From contig NC_057803.1 of NCBI RefSeq assembly GCF_018294505.1, positions 691,189,694-691,253,693 of the forward strand: 64,000 bases of DNA, given 5' to 3'. Below the pieces are notes generated by a model. The model had not been told where the DNA came from and did no database searches. It saw nothing but the letters and a program-made list of their open reading frames with translations. Positions within the stretch are counted from its first letter, which is position 1; every line of letters starts with the position of its first letter. The DNA is from Triticum aestivum (Eukaryota; Streptophyta; Magnoliopsida; Poales; Poaceae). Positions 11,606-23,192 of this stretch are shown piece after piece. A program made the translations under genes and the position numbers.

Positions 11606-11728
11606 CTAGCACAAGTCATGCCAGAATTCACGAAAAAATCCGGCATGACCTTTGCTAAAAAAGGACATATCGAGCGCCTGAAATTTGCCGGAACGGAAAT
11701 TAATCAACACTCCGGCAAAACATAGGCC
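11606..11728. repeat. Shared CACTA module, copy 1
   Basis: It contains CATGCC...GGCATGACCTTTGCT followed by GGACATAT and GCCGGAACGGAAATTAAT...CCGGCAAAA. Related copies lie at 36138-36275 and 43104-43198 in a different CACTA. The first part is itself an inverted repeat (GTCATGCC / GGCATGAC). Confidence 0.75.
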
Positions 11729-12299
11729 ACTCGGAGATGTAAACTAAACATGAATGGCCACTTGGTTAACCACATATCCTATTTGAGCAACAACACAAGA
11801 TATACAAGGATATTTGGCTGGTCTCACCTCGATGTCGGAGGGGGTCGGTGACTGGGACGACGGCGGGGATGTCGGAGGGGGTCGGTGACGGGGACGACGG
11901 TGGTCACCTGAAACCATATAAGTTATCACTAATACATCCCGAATAATTGCTTAAACTAAAAAATAACAACAAATATGACATGTTCAACTAGTTTTATTAA
12001 TTCAACTAGTTCTTACTAAATATAGACTTACTATAAATAGAAAAAACTAGTTCTTTCTAAAAATAAAGTAGTTCAACTAGTTATATTAATTATCTTACTA
12101 AAAATACATTAGTTCTATTAATTCAACTAGTTCAACTAGTTTATTAATTTACTTACTAAACTAGTTCAACTACAACTAAAGTAGTTCAACTACAACTACT
12201 ACTACTAAAAATCTAGTACTAACTAAGCAACATCTAGTACTAGCTATGAACCCTAAATTAACATCTACTACTACTAAATCTAGTACTAACTAGTGGCAG

Positions 12300-12600
12300 G
12301 AGGTGGGGGGCGACGGAGAGGTAGCTAGGGGCGGCGAGGTCGAGGGAGGTGGGAGGAGGGCTGCCGGCGGAGGAGGGAGGAGGGGCGGCCGCAGGCGGAG
12401 GGAGGAGGGCGGCAGCGGAGGAGGGAGGGGCGGCCGCAGACGGAGGGAGAGGAAGGAGGAGGGAGGAGGGATGGAAGGAGGGGAGTACCTCGGCGGCGGA
12501 CGGACGAAGGCGGCGGCGGCGGCAACAGACGAGGACGGTTATCGGCACGCGGGCGAGAGTGAGAGTGTGAGTGAGGGCCGGTCGTGCGCGTGGGGATAAG
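12300..12600. other. GC-rich, purine-biased low-complexity block
   Basis: Runs of GGAGGAGG, GGCGGC and GCGGCCGC dominate. Long frames are open on both strands but encode only Pro/Ser/Ala or Gly/Arg/Glu low complexity, so I do not call a gene. It sits between the gene interior and the right subterminal repeats, where CACTA promoters and first exons often lie. Confidence 0.55.
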
Positions 12601-12764
12601 GTAGGGATAGTTGTAGCGCATTTGCCAAAATGCGCTACAGCTAATCTGAATAGCAGTAGCGCTTTGCATGTAAACCGCTACTGCTAAGTGTAACTATACA
12701 AAAAATACGTGAATGCAAAATTACATTGGCCATCAATAATCTTTTTGTGTACAATCTGAATTGT

Positions 12765-12808
12765 CAATATGAGTCCCCTCCGGTAGGAACCGGAGAGGAC
12801 TCATATTG
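12765..12808. repeat. Short hairpin, 20-bp arms and 4-base loop
   Basis: CAATATGAGTCCCCTCCGGT pairs with ACCGGAGAGGACTCATATTG with one mismatch; the loop is AGGA. It lies in the right subterminal zone of the nested CACTA. The size resembles a small-RNA precursor or a transcription-terminating stem, but no function is shown. Confidence 0.85.
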
Positions 12809-13215
12809 CGGCCACAAATTTTACACATAGAGTTCAGTGAAGACCAACTGGTTGTGGTAGTTTCAGAAATAACATATTTAAGGTGGTAAACACCCTGTTC
12901 ACGGAGCGAGGTGGGACTAAACTTTTGGGCTGATCTTAGCAGTAGCGCTTTTGCAAGAAGCGCGCTGCTGCTAACTTCTATAGCAGCAACGATGTTCAGT
13001 GCAGCGCTCTACTTCTATAACTAGCGGGGGGGGGGGGTCATGGCAATTATAGCAGTAGCGCGGTTTGTGGTGGACGCGCTACTGCTATTTTCCTGTCAGC
13101 AACGCGTTTTGGTTAAACGCGCTGCTGCTAAATAGCAGTAGCGTGGTATTTTGAGGAGCGCTGCTGGTAAGATTCTGTGTATAGGCTTTTCCCTAGTAGT
13201 GAGGCCACCTTTATG

Positions 13216-16200
13216 TTATCGTTCAAGCATTGACAGGTCATATGCAGCAGTAACTTCTTCTTCTTCCAGCTCTTCTTGTTCCGGCTCAGGGTCGGATTCA
13301 CTATCGTTTTCTACTTCAATGTTCTGGGGTGGAGTAGAGCGTTTCTTGAAACGTTTTTTGGCAAGACGTGTTTCTTGGAAGAATTCTCCTTCGTCATATG
13401 TGTCTTGGTTAATGTGACGTTCATAATCCTCTTCATTGGGGGGAGGTGGTCTAACACGTGGCGGCACTTCATAAAAGGCATCCCAACCACTGAGATTTGG
13501 ATCACTTTGACATGCCCACAGTAGATAGAAAACTTGGGTTGCCTGTTGAGCCATAATATAGACACCGGGAACATCCAAATGGGTGCTTTGTTTGATTTCG
13601 ACTAGCCCTATATGTTCATGAGTCTTTTTAGTCTCCCTGGGCTGGAACCAATAACATCTGAAGACTACTACGTTTGGTGGGTTTTCACCATAGAATTGAA
13701 GTTCATAAATTTCTTCAACTCTTCCATAATACTCGACACCTCCTTCGCCGATAGTAGATACACAACAATTTGTAGACTTTCGATCGGACATAGATAGCTC
13801 TTTGCCATAGGTACGAAAGTGATACCCGTTGATGTCGTAATTGTCAAATGAACGGACCTTATATTCAAAAGCATTAGCTACTTGTCTCAATTCAGCATCC
13901 ATAATCTCTGAATTAGCCTACAAGTTTAATACGAAAGTATTGTTGCATTAGTCACAAATTAGCCAAAGAAATGAAAGGGTCTAATGGAAATTACCGTTTT
14001 TTGAACCAAGAGATGAAACCGGCATATTCGCCTCCTTGCTTTGCCAGAAGCTCATACTCTTTGACTGAATCCTTTTGGATCACCGCTCCATACGAGAATA
14101 TGGCGACGTATCGGCTGCATCAAATATCCAGGAATAAGAGCAGTTCAAAGAAATTAGAAGTTGCGAAACAATGTAACGAGATCTTACTCGATGTACGGCC
14201 GCACTTCTGTTAGGTTGTTAAAGAGATACAGTGAAATGGTCCACCATTCTTCAACATCCAACGATACTGGTTTCCAAGCACTGGATGGTGCAAGATTCCC
14301 TCTGAATAGGCTGAGGTTGGATTGACCCTCTTTAGGCTCGTCAGCATTGTACCAACGCTTCGGATTATGCAAATGATGATTTTTGGCTTCGCACTGTGCT
14401 ATCATGAAGTTTGACGCCTCCTCAGTGATGAATGCCTCGGCCATCGATGCTTCTATTCTACGTTTATTTTCACATTTTGCTCGAAGCGTCTTCTGCATCC
14501 TCTCAGTTGAGTATCACCAACGATTTTGCACGGGCCACCCCAATTGTGCCTCGGTCAGGAGATGCAAAATCAAGTGTTGCATTGGATTAAAGAAGCTTGG
14601 CGGAAAGATCATCTCTAACTTGTAGATCAACTCCAGTGCCAACTGTTCCATTTCTTCTAGGAGGTCAGGCGATAGTTCTTTCGCACAAACAACACGGAAG
14701 AAATAGCTCAGCTCTTCCAGTACTAGCCATTCATCCTCAGGGATGAAGCCACACAACATCACCGGCATTATCCGCTCTATCCATATGTGCCAATCATGAA
14801 TTTTTAGACCAAATATTTTCAATTTATCAAGACTTGCTCCCCTCTTTAGATTTGATGCATACCCATCGGGGAACATCAACTTCATTTTCACCCACAAAAT
14901 AATTTCCTTCATAGCTGGCCTTCCAAGATTAAACCATGCTTTGGCTTCTTCTAGTTCCGCTTTCCTTTCGGTTCTTGCATGTTTTGTAACAGTCTATCAC
15001 AGAGATCCTCTTGATCATCTCTAGCCTTAGTATTATCCTTTGATTTCCCCTCTATGCCGAACAATGTGCCAAAAATGGCTTCGGCGATATTCTTTTTAGT
15101 GTGCATCACGTCGATGTTGTGTGGGCAAAGGAGGTCTTTGAGTCCAGGCGTGTTCCTTATTATACCCCTTGAAATACCCTGTACGCTCTGGATCTGGCTC
15201 GAGAGCGTTTAACTGATCTAGGGTCTGTTGGCCTACCAACGCATGTGGTGCAGAGTGTTGGACAACTCTACCTATCATGAAGTTCTTCTTGTCTTTCTTG
15301 AACTTATGGCGAGGATGTAGAAACTGTCTATGCAAGTCGAAGCATCTATATTTGTGCCTCGTCGTCAGCCAACAAAACTCAAGAGCTCCCTTGCATGTGG
15401 GGCACAGGAACCTTCCATGCACACACCAGCCAACGAATAGTGCATACAACGGCAAGTCATGCGTCGAGTACATGTACCAGGCACACATTATGAAGTTCTC
15501 TTTTCTAAAGGCGTCATATGTCTTGAACCCATTATCCCAAGCTTCTTGCAATTCATCCTTAACAGGTTGCATGTACACATTCATATTCTTTCGCGGATAG
15601 TTCGGCCCTGGAATTATCAACGTCAGGAAAATTTTCTGTCTTTGCATAATCTGCCTAGGGGGGCGGGGGGTGGAGATTGAGTGGAATGACAAACACGGGC
15701 CAACAGCTGTATGGGGCTGCCATCTGACCAAACACACTGAACCCATCTGTGCTGACAGCGACTAGAGGATTCCTTGGATCTGCCTTTTTTCCTTATGTAA
15801 TGCATCGAAGCGCTTCCACGCTTCACCATCCGATGTGTGCACCATCATCACATTCCCATCTGCATCTAGTTCGGTTCTTTGGCCCGTTTTGTGCCATGTC
15901 ATCTATCTGGCCATCTCTCCGACCATGAAAAGATGTTGAAGTCTTGGTACGATTGGCATATATCGAAGAACATTAACGGGTATTTTAGTCTGCGTCTTCT
16001 CACACATACCGTTGTCTACCACAACATACCTGGAAGAATTGCAAATGGGACAATAGTTGAAGTCCTCATACTGAAGCCTAAATAAGACACATCCTTTCTC
16101 ACAGGCATGTATCTTCTCATAGGGCATCTTAAGAGCACAGAGGATTTTGTCTGACTGGTACAAGTTTGGAGGTAGCACATGGCCTTTGGGTAGAAATCGT

Positions 16201-16715
16201 CTGAAAACTGTCATCATCGCGTCGTAGCATTCTTTGCCCAAGTTGAATTGAGCCTTCAAAGCCATTATTTGTGAGATGGCATCTAGCTGACAAAGCTCAG
16301 TGTGCTCCTGGAGAGGATGTTTTGAGGACTCCAACTTTTCGGTGAAGGCCTTTGCAGATTCCTCCATCTCCTCGTCCGAGTCCCGAGCATTGTCAAAGTC
16401 TTGCACCATGTCCGCGGTCCCGGTACCATGCCCGTCGGTGCGACGACGAACCACCTCGGCTCTGGCACGTTGGGCAGACTCACCATGTAATGTCTAGACC
16501 GTGTAACCAGGCATAAAACCAAACTTCTACAGGTATTTACTCATTTGAAGCTTGTCCCTCTGATTATAGTTATCGCACCGGACACAGGGGCACCAACTTA
16601 ATTTCTGGCCATTTGCAAATGCGGCTCTAACAAACCTCTTAGTTTTTATTAACCATTCCTCGATCCAAACATACTGACTAGTGTAACCGGTATACATCCA
16701 CGCACGATAACTCAT
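13216..16715 (-). pseudogene. TNP2-type CACTA transposase, decayed
   Basis: Read on the minus strand, the pieces follow the normal order of plant En/Spm TNP2 proteins. 16715-16527 is the transposase-associated N-terminus with CPCVRC. 16454-15903 is the linker with a CxxC pair (CPIC). 15746-15096 is Transposase_21 (VHGRFLCPTCKGALE). 14912-14184 is the DUF4218-like part (GFIPEDEWLVLEELSYF). 13902-13216 is the DUF4216-like part (FDNYDINGYHFRT, RCYW) with an acidic tail. TNP2 cuts and joins transposon ends in the nucleus. In-frame TAG codons at 16527 and 15903, and frameshifts near 15750 and 15170, rule out a working protein. The nested CACTA ends 15 bases beyond the 3' end of the gene, at 13201. 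Confidence 0.82.
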
Positions 16716-16849
16716 ATTGACTTCCTACTGGATACACAAGAAATATATACATAATTAAGCAAACCATATCTATTAGTTACTGGAGTTTGTTAGTTTTATT
16801 ACGTCCATGCAACCTACACGCTAATAGGTAAGGATAGGTCCTAATCCCA

Positions 16850-17065
16850 CCCGAGTATGTGTAGATCGGGTTCGTTTTCCCATGCTCTGCTCCGGATCCG
16901 ACACAAAATTTCGGCAGCACCTCCCTGTTGTTCTCCTGATACACGTCTCGGCAATAAGCAGAGAGATTGTGTACCAGGAGAACAACAGGGAGGCACTGAC
17001 GAAATTCTGCATCGGATCCGGAGCTGAGCATATGGGAAAATGAACCCAATCTAGAGATACTCGGG
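16850..17065. repeat. Large imperfect inverted repeat (arms about 100 bp)
   Basis: The left arm starts CCCGAGTATGTGTAGATC and the right arm ends GATACTCGGG. Shared blocks include CTCCGGATCCGA, CCTCCCTGTTGTTCTCCTG and their complements CGGATCCGGAG and CAGGAGAACAACAGGGAGG. The centre is near 16958. Both arms keep short open frames, as if one exon had been duplicated head to head. Confidence 0.85.
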
Positions 17066-17391
17066 CTGTCCATGGATAACGTTGGACAATTCAAAAGAAT
17101 CACGATTATAAATATGCAAATGCATGCATATTTATAGATGTAACCCTTTCGAACGGGAGACGCATAGTGGTTACGCATACTGATGATTAACACCTATAGC
17201 TAGCAAGTTTCATCGGCACGAAGACCGGAACAGAGCAATTGATGGGGGGAGGAGGAGATGTCATTTGTGCTCACCAACGAACGCAGGCGCCGAGCTTGTC
17301 GAACACTAGACCCTCGCAGCGACGAAATAACTGCATATTTAAATCGAAAGATGAGTAAGATAGCAAGTATTTGACATCGACTTCCACATGT

Positions 17392-18020
17392 ACCTCGCAC
17401 TGACGATACTTGCTATTTACGGTACCATCGACACTGAGGAACCCTCTAACCCGCTCGTCCCCGGTAAATTAAATAGCAACTACCATCGGTGCAAGGTACA
17501 TGAGGCGGTCGGTGTTAAACACTAGATCCACATCCCACAAGTGAAGCCGGCACCCGGCGTCCCGTAACAATAGTTCTGGTGGCCTATGATGGTTGAACAC
17601 CCTCGCGAATTTTTCTGGCAGCCTCTGCGATGAGGATTAAAGCCATGTTTTGAAATTTCAAACAACCAAACCGACTTGAGTTAGTTTGGGTGTTTCAAGT
17701 TTCACACATAGCTTTCAATCATCATCTCTGAGGCTGCCAGACAAATTCGCCATGGTGTTCGACCGCCATCAATGCCGAGAACTATTGTTGCTGGACACAA
17801 GACCCCTGTGTCACTTGTGGGACGTGGATGTAGTATTCGACAACGACAGCCACATGTACCTCGCACTGACGATACTTGCTATTTAGGATACCATCGACAA
17901 CGAGGAACCCCCTAATTAACCCCCTAATTCGCAAGGGTATTCAACCGCCATCGACACCGAGAACAGTTGCTTTGGGACGCCGGACGTCAGCGTCACTAGT
18001 GGGACGTGGACGTAGTGTCT
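17392..18020. repeat. Cluster of related segments in direct and inverted copies
   Basis: ACCTCGCACTGACGATACTT occurs at about 17393 and again, in the same orientation, near 17861. A block with GTTCGACCGCCATC...GGGACGTGGATGTAGT at 17756-17835 is repeated directly at 17940-18017 and in inverted form at about 17515-17610. The inverted pair is centred near 17685. Confidence 0.7.
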
Positions 18021-18334
18021 TGTTGTTCTTCTTTCTCTTTTTTCCTCAGGTATGGCGACGCACGGTCGACGGGTCAGCACTCGGACAGGGGGTTCTCGGC
18101 ATGGGCGTCGGGACCGACAGGACCCACTGGCTCCACCATCTATTCCCTCGGCAACCCTCTTCCTTTTTCCCTTTTTTATCTTCTTCTACTGCGTCTTTTT
18201 TTTCAATTTTTTCTTCTTCTAATTATCTAAACCTAAATCTAGCAATAAACTAATCCTACCACTATAACCTAATTAAACCTAAACACAAAAAACAGTAAAA
18301 AGATTCACCTTGGCTCCACGGTGGTGGAGGAGGC

Positions 18335-18723
18335 NNNNNNNNNNNNNNNNNNNNNNNNNNNNNNNNNNNNNNNNNNNNNNNNNNNNNNNNNNNNNNNNNN
18401 NNNNNNNNNNNNNNNNNNNNNNNNNNNNNNNNNNNNNNNNNNNNNNNNNNNNNNNNNNNNNNNNNNNNNNNNNNNNNNNNNNNNNNNNNNNNNNNNNNNN
18501 NNNNNNNNNNNNNNNNNNNNNNNNNNNNNNNNNNNNNNNNNNNNNNNNNNNNNNNNNNNNNNNNNNNNNNNNNNNNNNNNNNNNNNNNNNNNNNNNNNNN
18601 NNNNNNNNNNNNNNNNNNNNNNNNNNNNNNNNNNNNNNNNNNNNNNNNNNNNNNNNNNNNNNNNNNNNNNNNNNNNNNNNNNNNNNNNNNNNNNNNNNNN
18701 NNNNNNNNNNNNNNNNNNNNNNN
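18335..18723. other. Assembly gap (389 N)
   Basis: A run of N. The flanks are GC-rich on both sides (GGTGGTGGAGGAGGC before, GGCGATGGGACGGGGCGG after), so the gap probably covers a GC-rich low-complexity stretch that did not assemble. Confidence 0.99.
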
Positions 18724-18859
18724 GGCGATGGGACGGGGCGGTGGGGCGAGGTGGCGGGGCGGAGCGGCGGTCGAGGGCGGCGACACGGGTGATGAAGGAG
18801 GAGGAGATCGAGAGAGAGAGAGGGGCGTGGGGGCGTGGGCGCGGCCCGGCCCTTTTTAG

Positions 18860-19226
18860 TAGGTCACAGTTCTTTGTCGTCTGTTAGGAGACGGCAAAGA
18901 GCGTACCTAGTGGTGTGGGGCCGGGGGGAAACGAACAACCTAACGGCCATTTTCTTTGCCGACAACTGGCGGACGGCAAATAAGTTTTGCCGTCAGCCAG
19001 CAGACGGCAAAGAAAATGGCCGTTATGGCACCCTCGTAAGCCCGCCACTCATGCTCTTTGCCGTCAGCTAGCGGACGGCAAATATATGCTGATGGCAAAG
19101 CCTTCCGTTGTCGTCCGCTGCCTCATTGTCGTCCTTTTTCTTGTGGCTGACGGCAAAGACCTTATCTGCCATCAGCCAGTGATGACAAAGAGTTGGCAGA
19201 CGGCAAATAAGCTAATTCCAGTAGTG
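18860..19226. mobile_element. CACTA right terminus with TTTGCCGTC subterminal repeats
   Basis: TTTGCCGTC, GACGGCAAA and close variants occur more than ten times in both orientations. The end AATTCCAGTAGTG is the reverse complement of a CACTACTGGAATT terminus. It stops at 19226, after which copia-1 coding sequence begins. The matching left end is not in the window. Confidence 0.85.
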
Positions 19227-20264
19227 AAAAGCTCCCTATCAGCATCAGCGTCAGCAAGAGCCTTTCTTAGTGGACAAAGACACATGTCTCCACTGTAAGC
19301 AGAAAGGGCATTACAAGAAAGACTGCGCAGCTTGGCTGAAGTCAGTCATTGCAAAAAGAGGTAAGAATATAGTTTTCTTTGTAAATGAAGCCTTGTATAT
19401 AAAGTTTTCAAAATCCACTTGGTGGATTGACTCAGGAGCAACTGTTCATGTTGCAAGTCCTTTACAGGGACTCCATTCGACGCGGACTATGCAAAGAAGC
19501 GAAAGACGCACTGAAGTGGCAAATGGAGTTGAAGCAGAAGTTGAAGCTGTCGGTGACATCTCCTTGGAGTTGGCTGATGGATTCAATCTTCTACTTAGAG
19601 ATGTTTTATTTGTTCCATCATGTCATATAAACTTAATTAGTGTTTCTTGTTTGGAGAAAGATAATTATGCATGTTATTTTGGACATGGCAAGTGTGCCTT
19701 ATGGTGAAATAATGCTTATGTGGGTGATGCTTTACTACATAATGAGCTTTATTTGTTATCACATGTTTCTGCGTCAAATAAAGAACAAAAGAAAAGAAAG
19801 AGAACATTCGACTCATCGAAATTATGGCACTATCACTTGGGCCATATTTCCAAGGGGAGAATAGAAAGATTAGTCAAAAGTGAAATTCTTCCTCCGTTCG
19901 AATTCTCAGACTTAGAACAACGCGTAGCTTGCATTAAAGAAAAGTATATAAAACAAATCAAAAAAGGTGCAATCCATAACACAGGCACACTGGAAATCAT
20001 TCACACTGACATTTGTGGACCATTTTCGGTGAAAAGTATGGATGGATGTGACTCGTTCATAACATTCGCAGATGATTACTCTCGCTATGGATATATTTAT
20101 CCAATTGAAGAAAGACCTGAAGCGTTGTATAAATTAAAAATATTCAAAGCCGAAGTTGAAAATCAGCATGATAAAAGAATAAAGATAGTCAGGTCCGACC
20201 GTGGGGAAGAGTACTACGGTCAGCACACTCCATATGGCCAAGTCCCTGGACCTTTTGCAAAGTT
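19227..20264 (+). pseudogene. Copia-1 gag end, protease and integrase N-half
   Basis: A CCHC zinc knuckle (CLHCKQKGHYKKDC) lies near 19285, then the protease active site WWIDSGATVH near 19423. After a TGA at 19705-19707 the same frame continues into the integrase: the zinc-binding LWHYHLGHI, then HTDICGP with the first catalytic Asp, and SDRGEEY with the second. The Gag part binds RNA, the protease cuts the polyprotein, and integrase inserts the cDNA. The frame runs up to the copia-2 insertion at 20265 and resumes in phase at 28297. Confidence 0.88.
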
Positions 20265-21956
20265 TGAAGGAAATATGCCCTAGAGGCAATAATAAAGTTA
20301 TTATTTATTTCCTTATTTCATGATAAATGTTTATTATTCCTGCTAGAATTGTATTAACCGAAAACATAATACATGTATGAATATATAGACAAACAGAGTG
20401 TCACTAGTATGCCTCTACTGGACTAGCTCATTGATCTAAGATGGTTATGTTTCCTTGCCATAGACATGGGTTGTCATTTGATTAACGGGATCACATCATT
20501 AGGAGAATGATGTGATTGACATGACCCATTCCGTTAGCTTAGCACCCGATCGTTTAGTATGTTGCTATTGCTTTCTTCATGACTTATACATGTTCCTATG
20601 ACTATAAGATTATGCAACTCCCGTTTACTGGAGGAACACTTTGTGTGCTACCAAACGTCACAACATAACTGGGTGATTATAAAGGTGCTCTAAAGGTGTC
20701 TCCGAAGGTACTTGTTGGGTTGGCGTATTTCGAGATTAGGATTTGTCACTCCGATTGTCAGAGAGGTATCTCTGGGCCCTCTCGGTAATGCACATCAGTT
20801 AAAGCCTTGCAAGCATTGCAACTAATGAGTTAGTTGCAGGATGATGTATTATGGAACGAGTAAAGAGACTTGCTGGTAACGAGATTGAACTAGGTATTGA
20901 GATACCGACGGTTGAATCTCGGGCAAGTAACATACCGATGACAAAGGGAACAACGTATGTTGTTATGCGGTTTGACCGATAGAGATCTTCGTAGAATATG
21001 TGGGAGCCAATATGGGCATCCAGGTCCCGCTATTGGTTATTGACCGGAAACGTGTCTCGGTCATGTCTACATAGTTCTCGAACCCGTAGGGTCCGCACGC
21101 TTAACGTTTCGTTGACGATATAGTATTATATGAGTTATGTATGTTGGTAACCGAATGTTGTTCGGAGTCCCGGATGAGATCATGGACATGAAGAGGAACT
21201 CCGGAATGGTCCGGAGATAAAGTTTGATATATGGGATAATAGTGTTTGATCTCCGGAAGGGGTTCCGGATATTTCCCAAAATGTTTGGGTACGAGAACAC
21301 GTTATTTGGGCCAAAGGGGAAAGCCCACAAGGTTTTTGGAAAGTGCAAAAGGAAGTTTTGCAGAGTCCAGGGGCCAGACGCCAGGGTCCCCGGCGTCTGG
21401 ATCCAGACGCCGGGAACCCTGGCGTCTGGCCCCGGAGTCTGAGAAGGACTCTTGCCTTTCGGGTGAAACCGACTTTGTGGAGGCTTTTACTCCAAGTTTC
21501 GACCCCAGGGCTCAACATATAAATAGAGGGGCAGGGCTAGCACCAAAGACAGATCAAGAAACACCAAGCCGTGTGCCGGCAACCCCGTCCCCTCTAGTTT
21601 ATCCTCCGTCATAGTTTCCGTAGTGCTTAGGCGAAGCCCTGCGGAGATTGTACTTCACCAACACTGTCACCACGCCGTCGTGCTGCCAGAACTCATCTAC
21701 TACTTCGCCCGTCTTGCTGGATCGAGAAGGCGAGGACGTCATCGAGCTGAATGTGTGCAGAACTCGGAGGTGCCATGCATTCGGTACTTGGATTGGTCGG
21801 ATCGTGAAGACGTACAACTACATCAACCGCGTTGATAAACGCTTCCGCTTAGCGATCTTCAAGGGTATGAAGATACACTCCCCCTCTCGTTGCTATACAT
21901 CACCATGATCTTGCGTGTGCGTAGGTATTTTTTTGAAATTACTACGTTCCCCAACA
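20265..21956 (+). repeat. 5' LTR of copia-2 (1,692 bp)
   Basis: It starts TGAAGGAAATATGCCC and ends CTACGTTCCCCAACA. It contains a large palindrome (about 21363-21440) and a TATA box. It is 447 bp longer than the 3' LTR, mostly because the 3' copy has lost the equivalent of about 21385-21810. Confidence 0.95.
21518..21525 (+). promoter_or_regulatory. TATA box of the copia-2 LTR promoter
   Basis: TATAAATA in the context CTCAACATATAAATAGAGG, about 430 bp before the LTR end, is the likely Pol II core promoter. The segment is deleted from the 3' LTR. Confidence 0.65.
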
Positions 21957-21957
21957 G

Positions 21958-21970
21958 TGGTATCAGAGCC
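21958..21970 (+). other. Primer binding site for initiator tRNA-Met
   Basis: TGGTATCAGAGCC lies one base after the 5' LTR. It matches the standard copia primer binding site complementary to the 3' end of initiator methionine tRNA, which primes minus-strand cDNA. Confidence 0.93.
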
Positions 21971-23170
21971 AGGTTTTATGCGTTGATGTTATATGCACGA
22001 GTAGAACACAAGTGAGTTATGGGCGATACAAGCCATACTAGTTACCAGCATGTCATACTTTGGTTCGACGGTATTGTTGGATGAAGCGGCCCGGACCGAC
22101 ATTACGCGTACGCTTACGCGAGACTGGTTCTACCAACGTGCTTTGCACACAGGTGGCTAGCGGGTGTCAGTTACTCCAACTTTAGTTGAACCAAGTGTGG
22201 CTACGCCCGGTCCTTGAGAAGGTTAAAACAACACTAACTTGACGAACTATCGTTGTGGTTTTTATGTGTAGGTAAGAACGGTTCTTGCTCAGCCCGTAGC
22301 AGCCACGTAATACTTGCAACAACAAAATAGAGGACGTCTAACTTGTTTTTGCAGGGCATGTTGTGATGTGATATGGTCAAGACGTGATGCTATATTTTAT
22401 TGTATTAGATGATCATGTTTTGTAACCGAGTTACTGGCAACTGGCAGGAGCCATATGGTTGTCGCTTTATTGTATGCAATGCAATCGCCCTGTAATGCTT
22501 TACTTTATCACTAATCGGTAGCGATAGTCGTAGAAGCATAAGATTGGCGAGACGACAACGATGCTATGATGGAGATTAAGGTGTCGCGCCGGTGATGATG
22601 GCAATCATGACGGTGCTTCGGAGATGGAGATCACAAGCACAAGATGATGATGGCCATATCATATCACTTATATTGATTGCATGTGATATTTATCCTTTAT
22701 GCATCTTATCTTGCTTTGATTGACGGTAGCATTTTAAGATGACCTCTCACTAATTATCAAGAAGTGTTCTCCCTGAGTATGCACCGTTGCCAAAGTTCGT
22801 CGTGCCCAGACACCACGTGATGATCGGGTGTGATAAGCTCTACGTCCATCTACAACGAGTGCAAGCCAGTTTTGCACACGCGGAATACTCAGGTTAAACT
22901 TGACGAGCCTAGCATATGCAGATATGGCCTCAGAACACGGAGACCGAAAGGTCGAGCGTGAATCATATAGTAGATATGATCAACATAGTGATGTTCACCA
23001 TTGAAAACTACTCCATCTCACGTGATGATCGGACATGGTTTAGTTGATTTGGATCACGTGATCACTTAGATGACTAGAGAGATGTCTATCTAAGTGTGAG
23101 TTCTTAAGTAATATGATTAATTGAACTTAAATTTATCATGAACTTAGTCCTGGTAGTATTTTGCAAATTA
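21971..23170 (+). other. Untranslated leader of copia-2
   Basis: About 1.2 kb without a coding frame of note. Long leaders between primer binding site and gag are normal for Angela/BARE-type elements, where they carry packaging and dimerisation signals. None of these can be pinpointed here. Confidence 0.6.
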
Positions 23171-23192
23171 TGTTGTAGATCAATAGCTCGCG

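Larger units (their letters stand above)
9734..13201 (-). mobile_element. Complete non-autonomous CACTA element (3,468 bp), target site AGG
   Basis: The left end is CACTACTAGGGAAAAGCCTA and the right end is its exact 20-base reverse complement. Both flanks carry the 3-bp target duplication AGG (9731-9733 and 13202-13204). Subterminal repeats built on AGTAGCGC / GCGCTACT fill 9750-9945 and 12605-13150. No TNP2 transposase is present. Inside are a four-exon B3-like gene on the minus strand, two hairpins and a GC-rich block near 12300-12600. It is inserted in another CACTA. Confidence 0.93.
16716..18334. other. Upstream region of the transposase with inverted and direct repeats
   Basis: No gene was recognised here. 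It holds a 216-bp imperfect inverted repeat (16850-17065) and a cluster of related segments (17392-18020) in direct and inverted order, then AT-rich sequence before the first gap. Confidence 0.6.

Noticed and set aside
12258..12669. Pro/Ser/Ala-rich and Gly/Arg-rich frames
   Set aside because: Low complexity on both strands from GGC/GGA repeats; no protein family or splice context supports them.
18262..18887. Open frames across the N gap
   Set aside because: They consist mostly of N-derived unknown residues; the same applies at 39053-39790 and 53399-53765.
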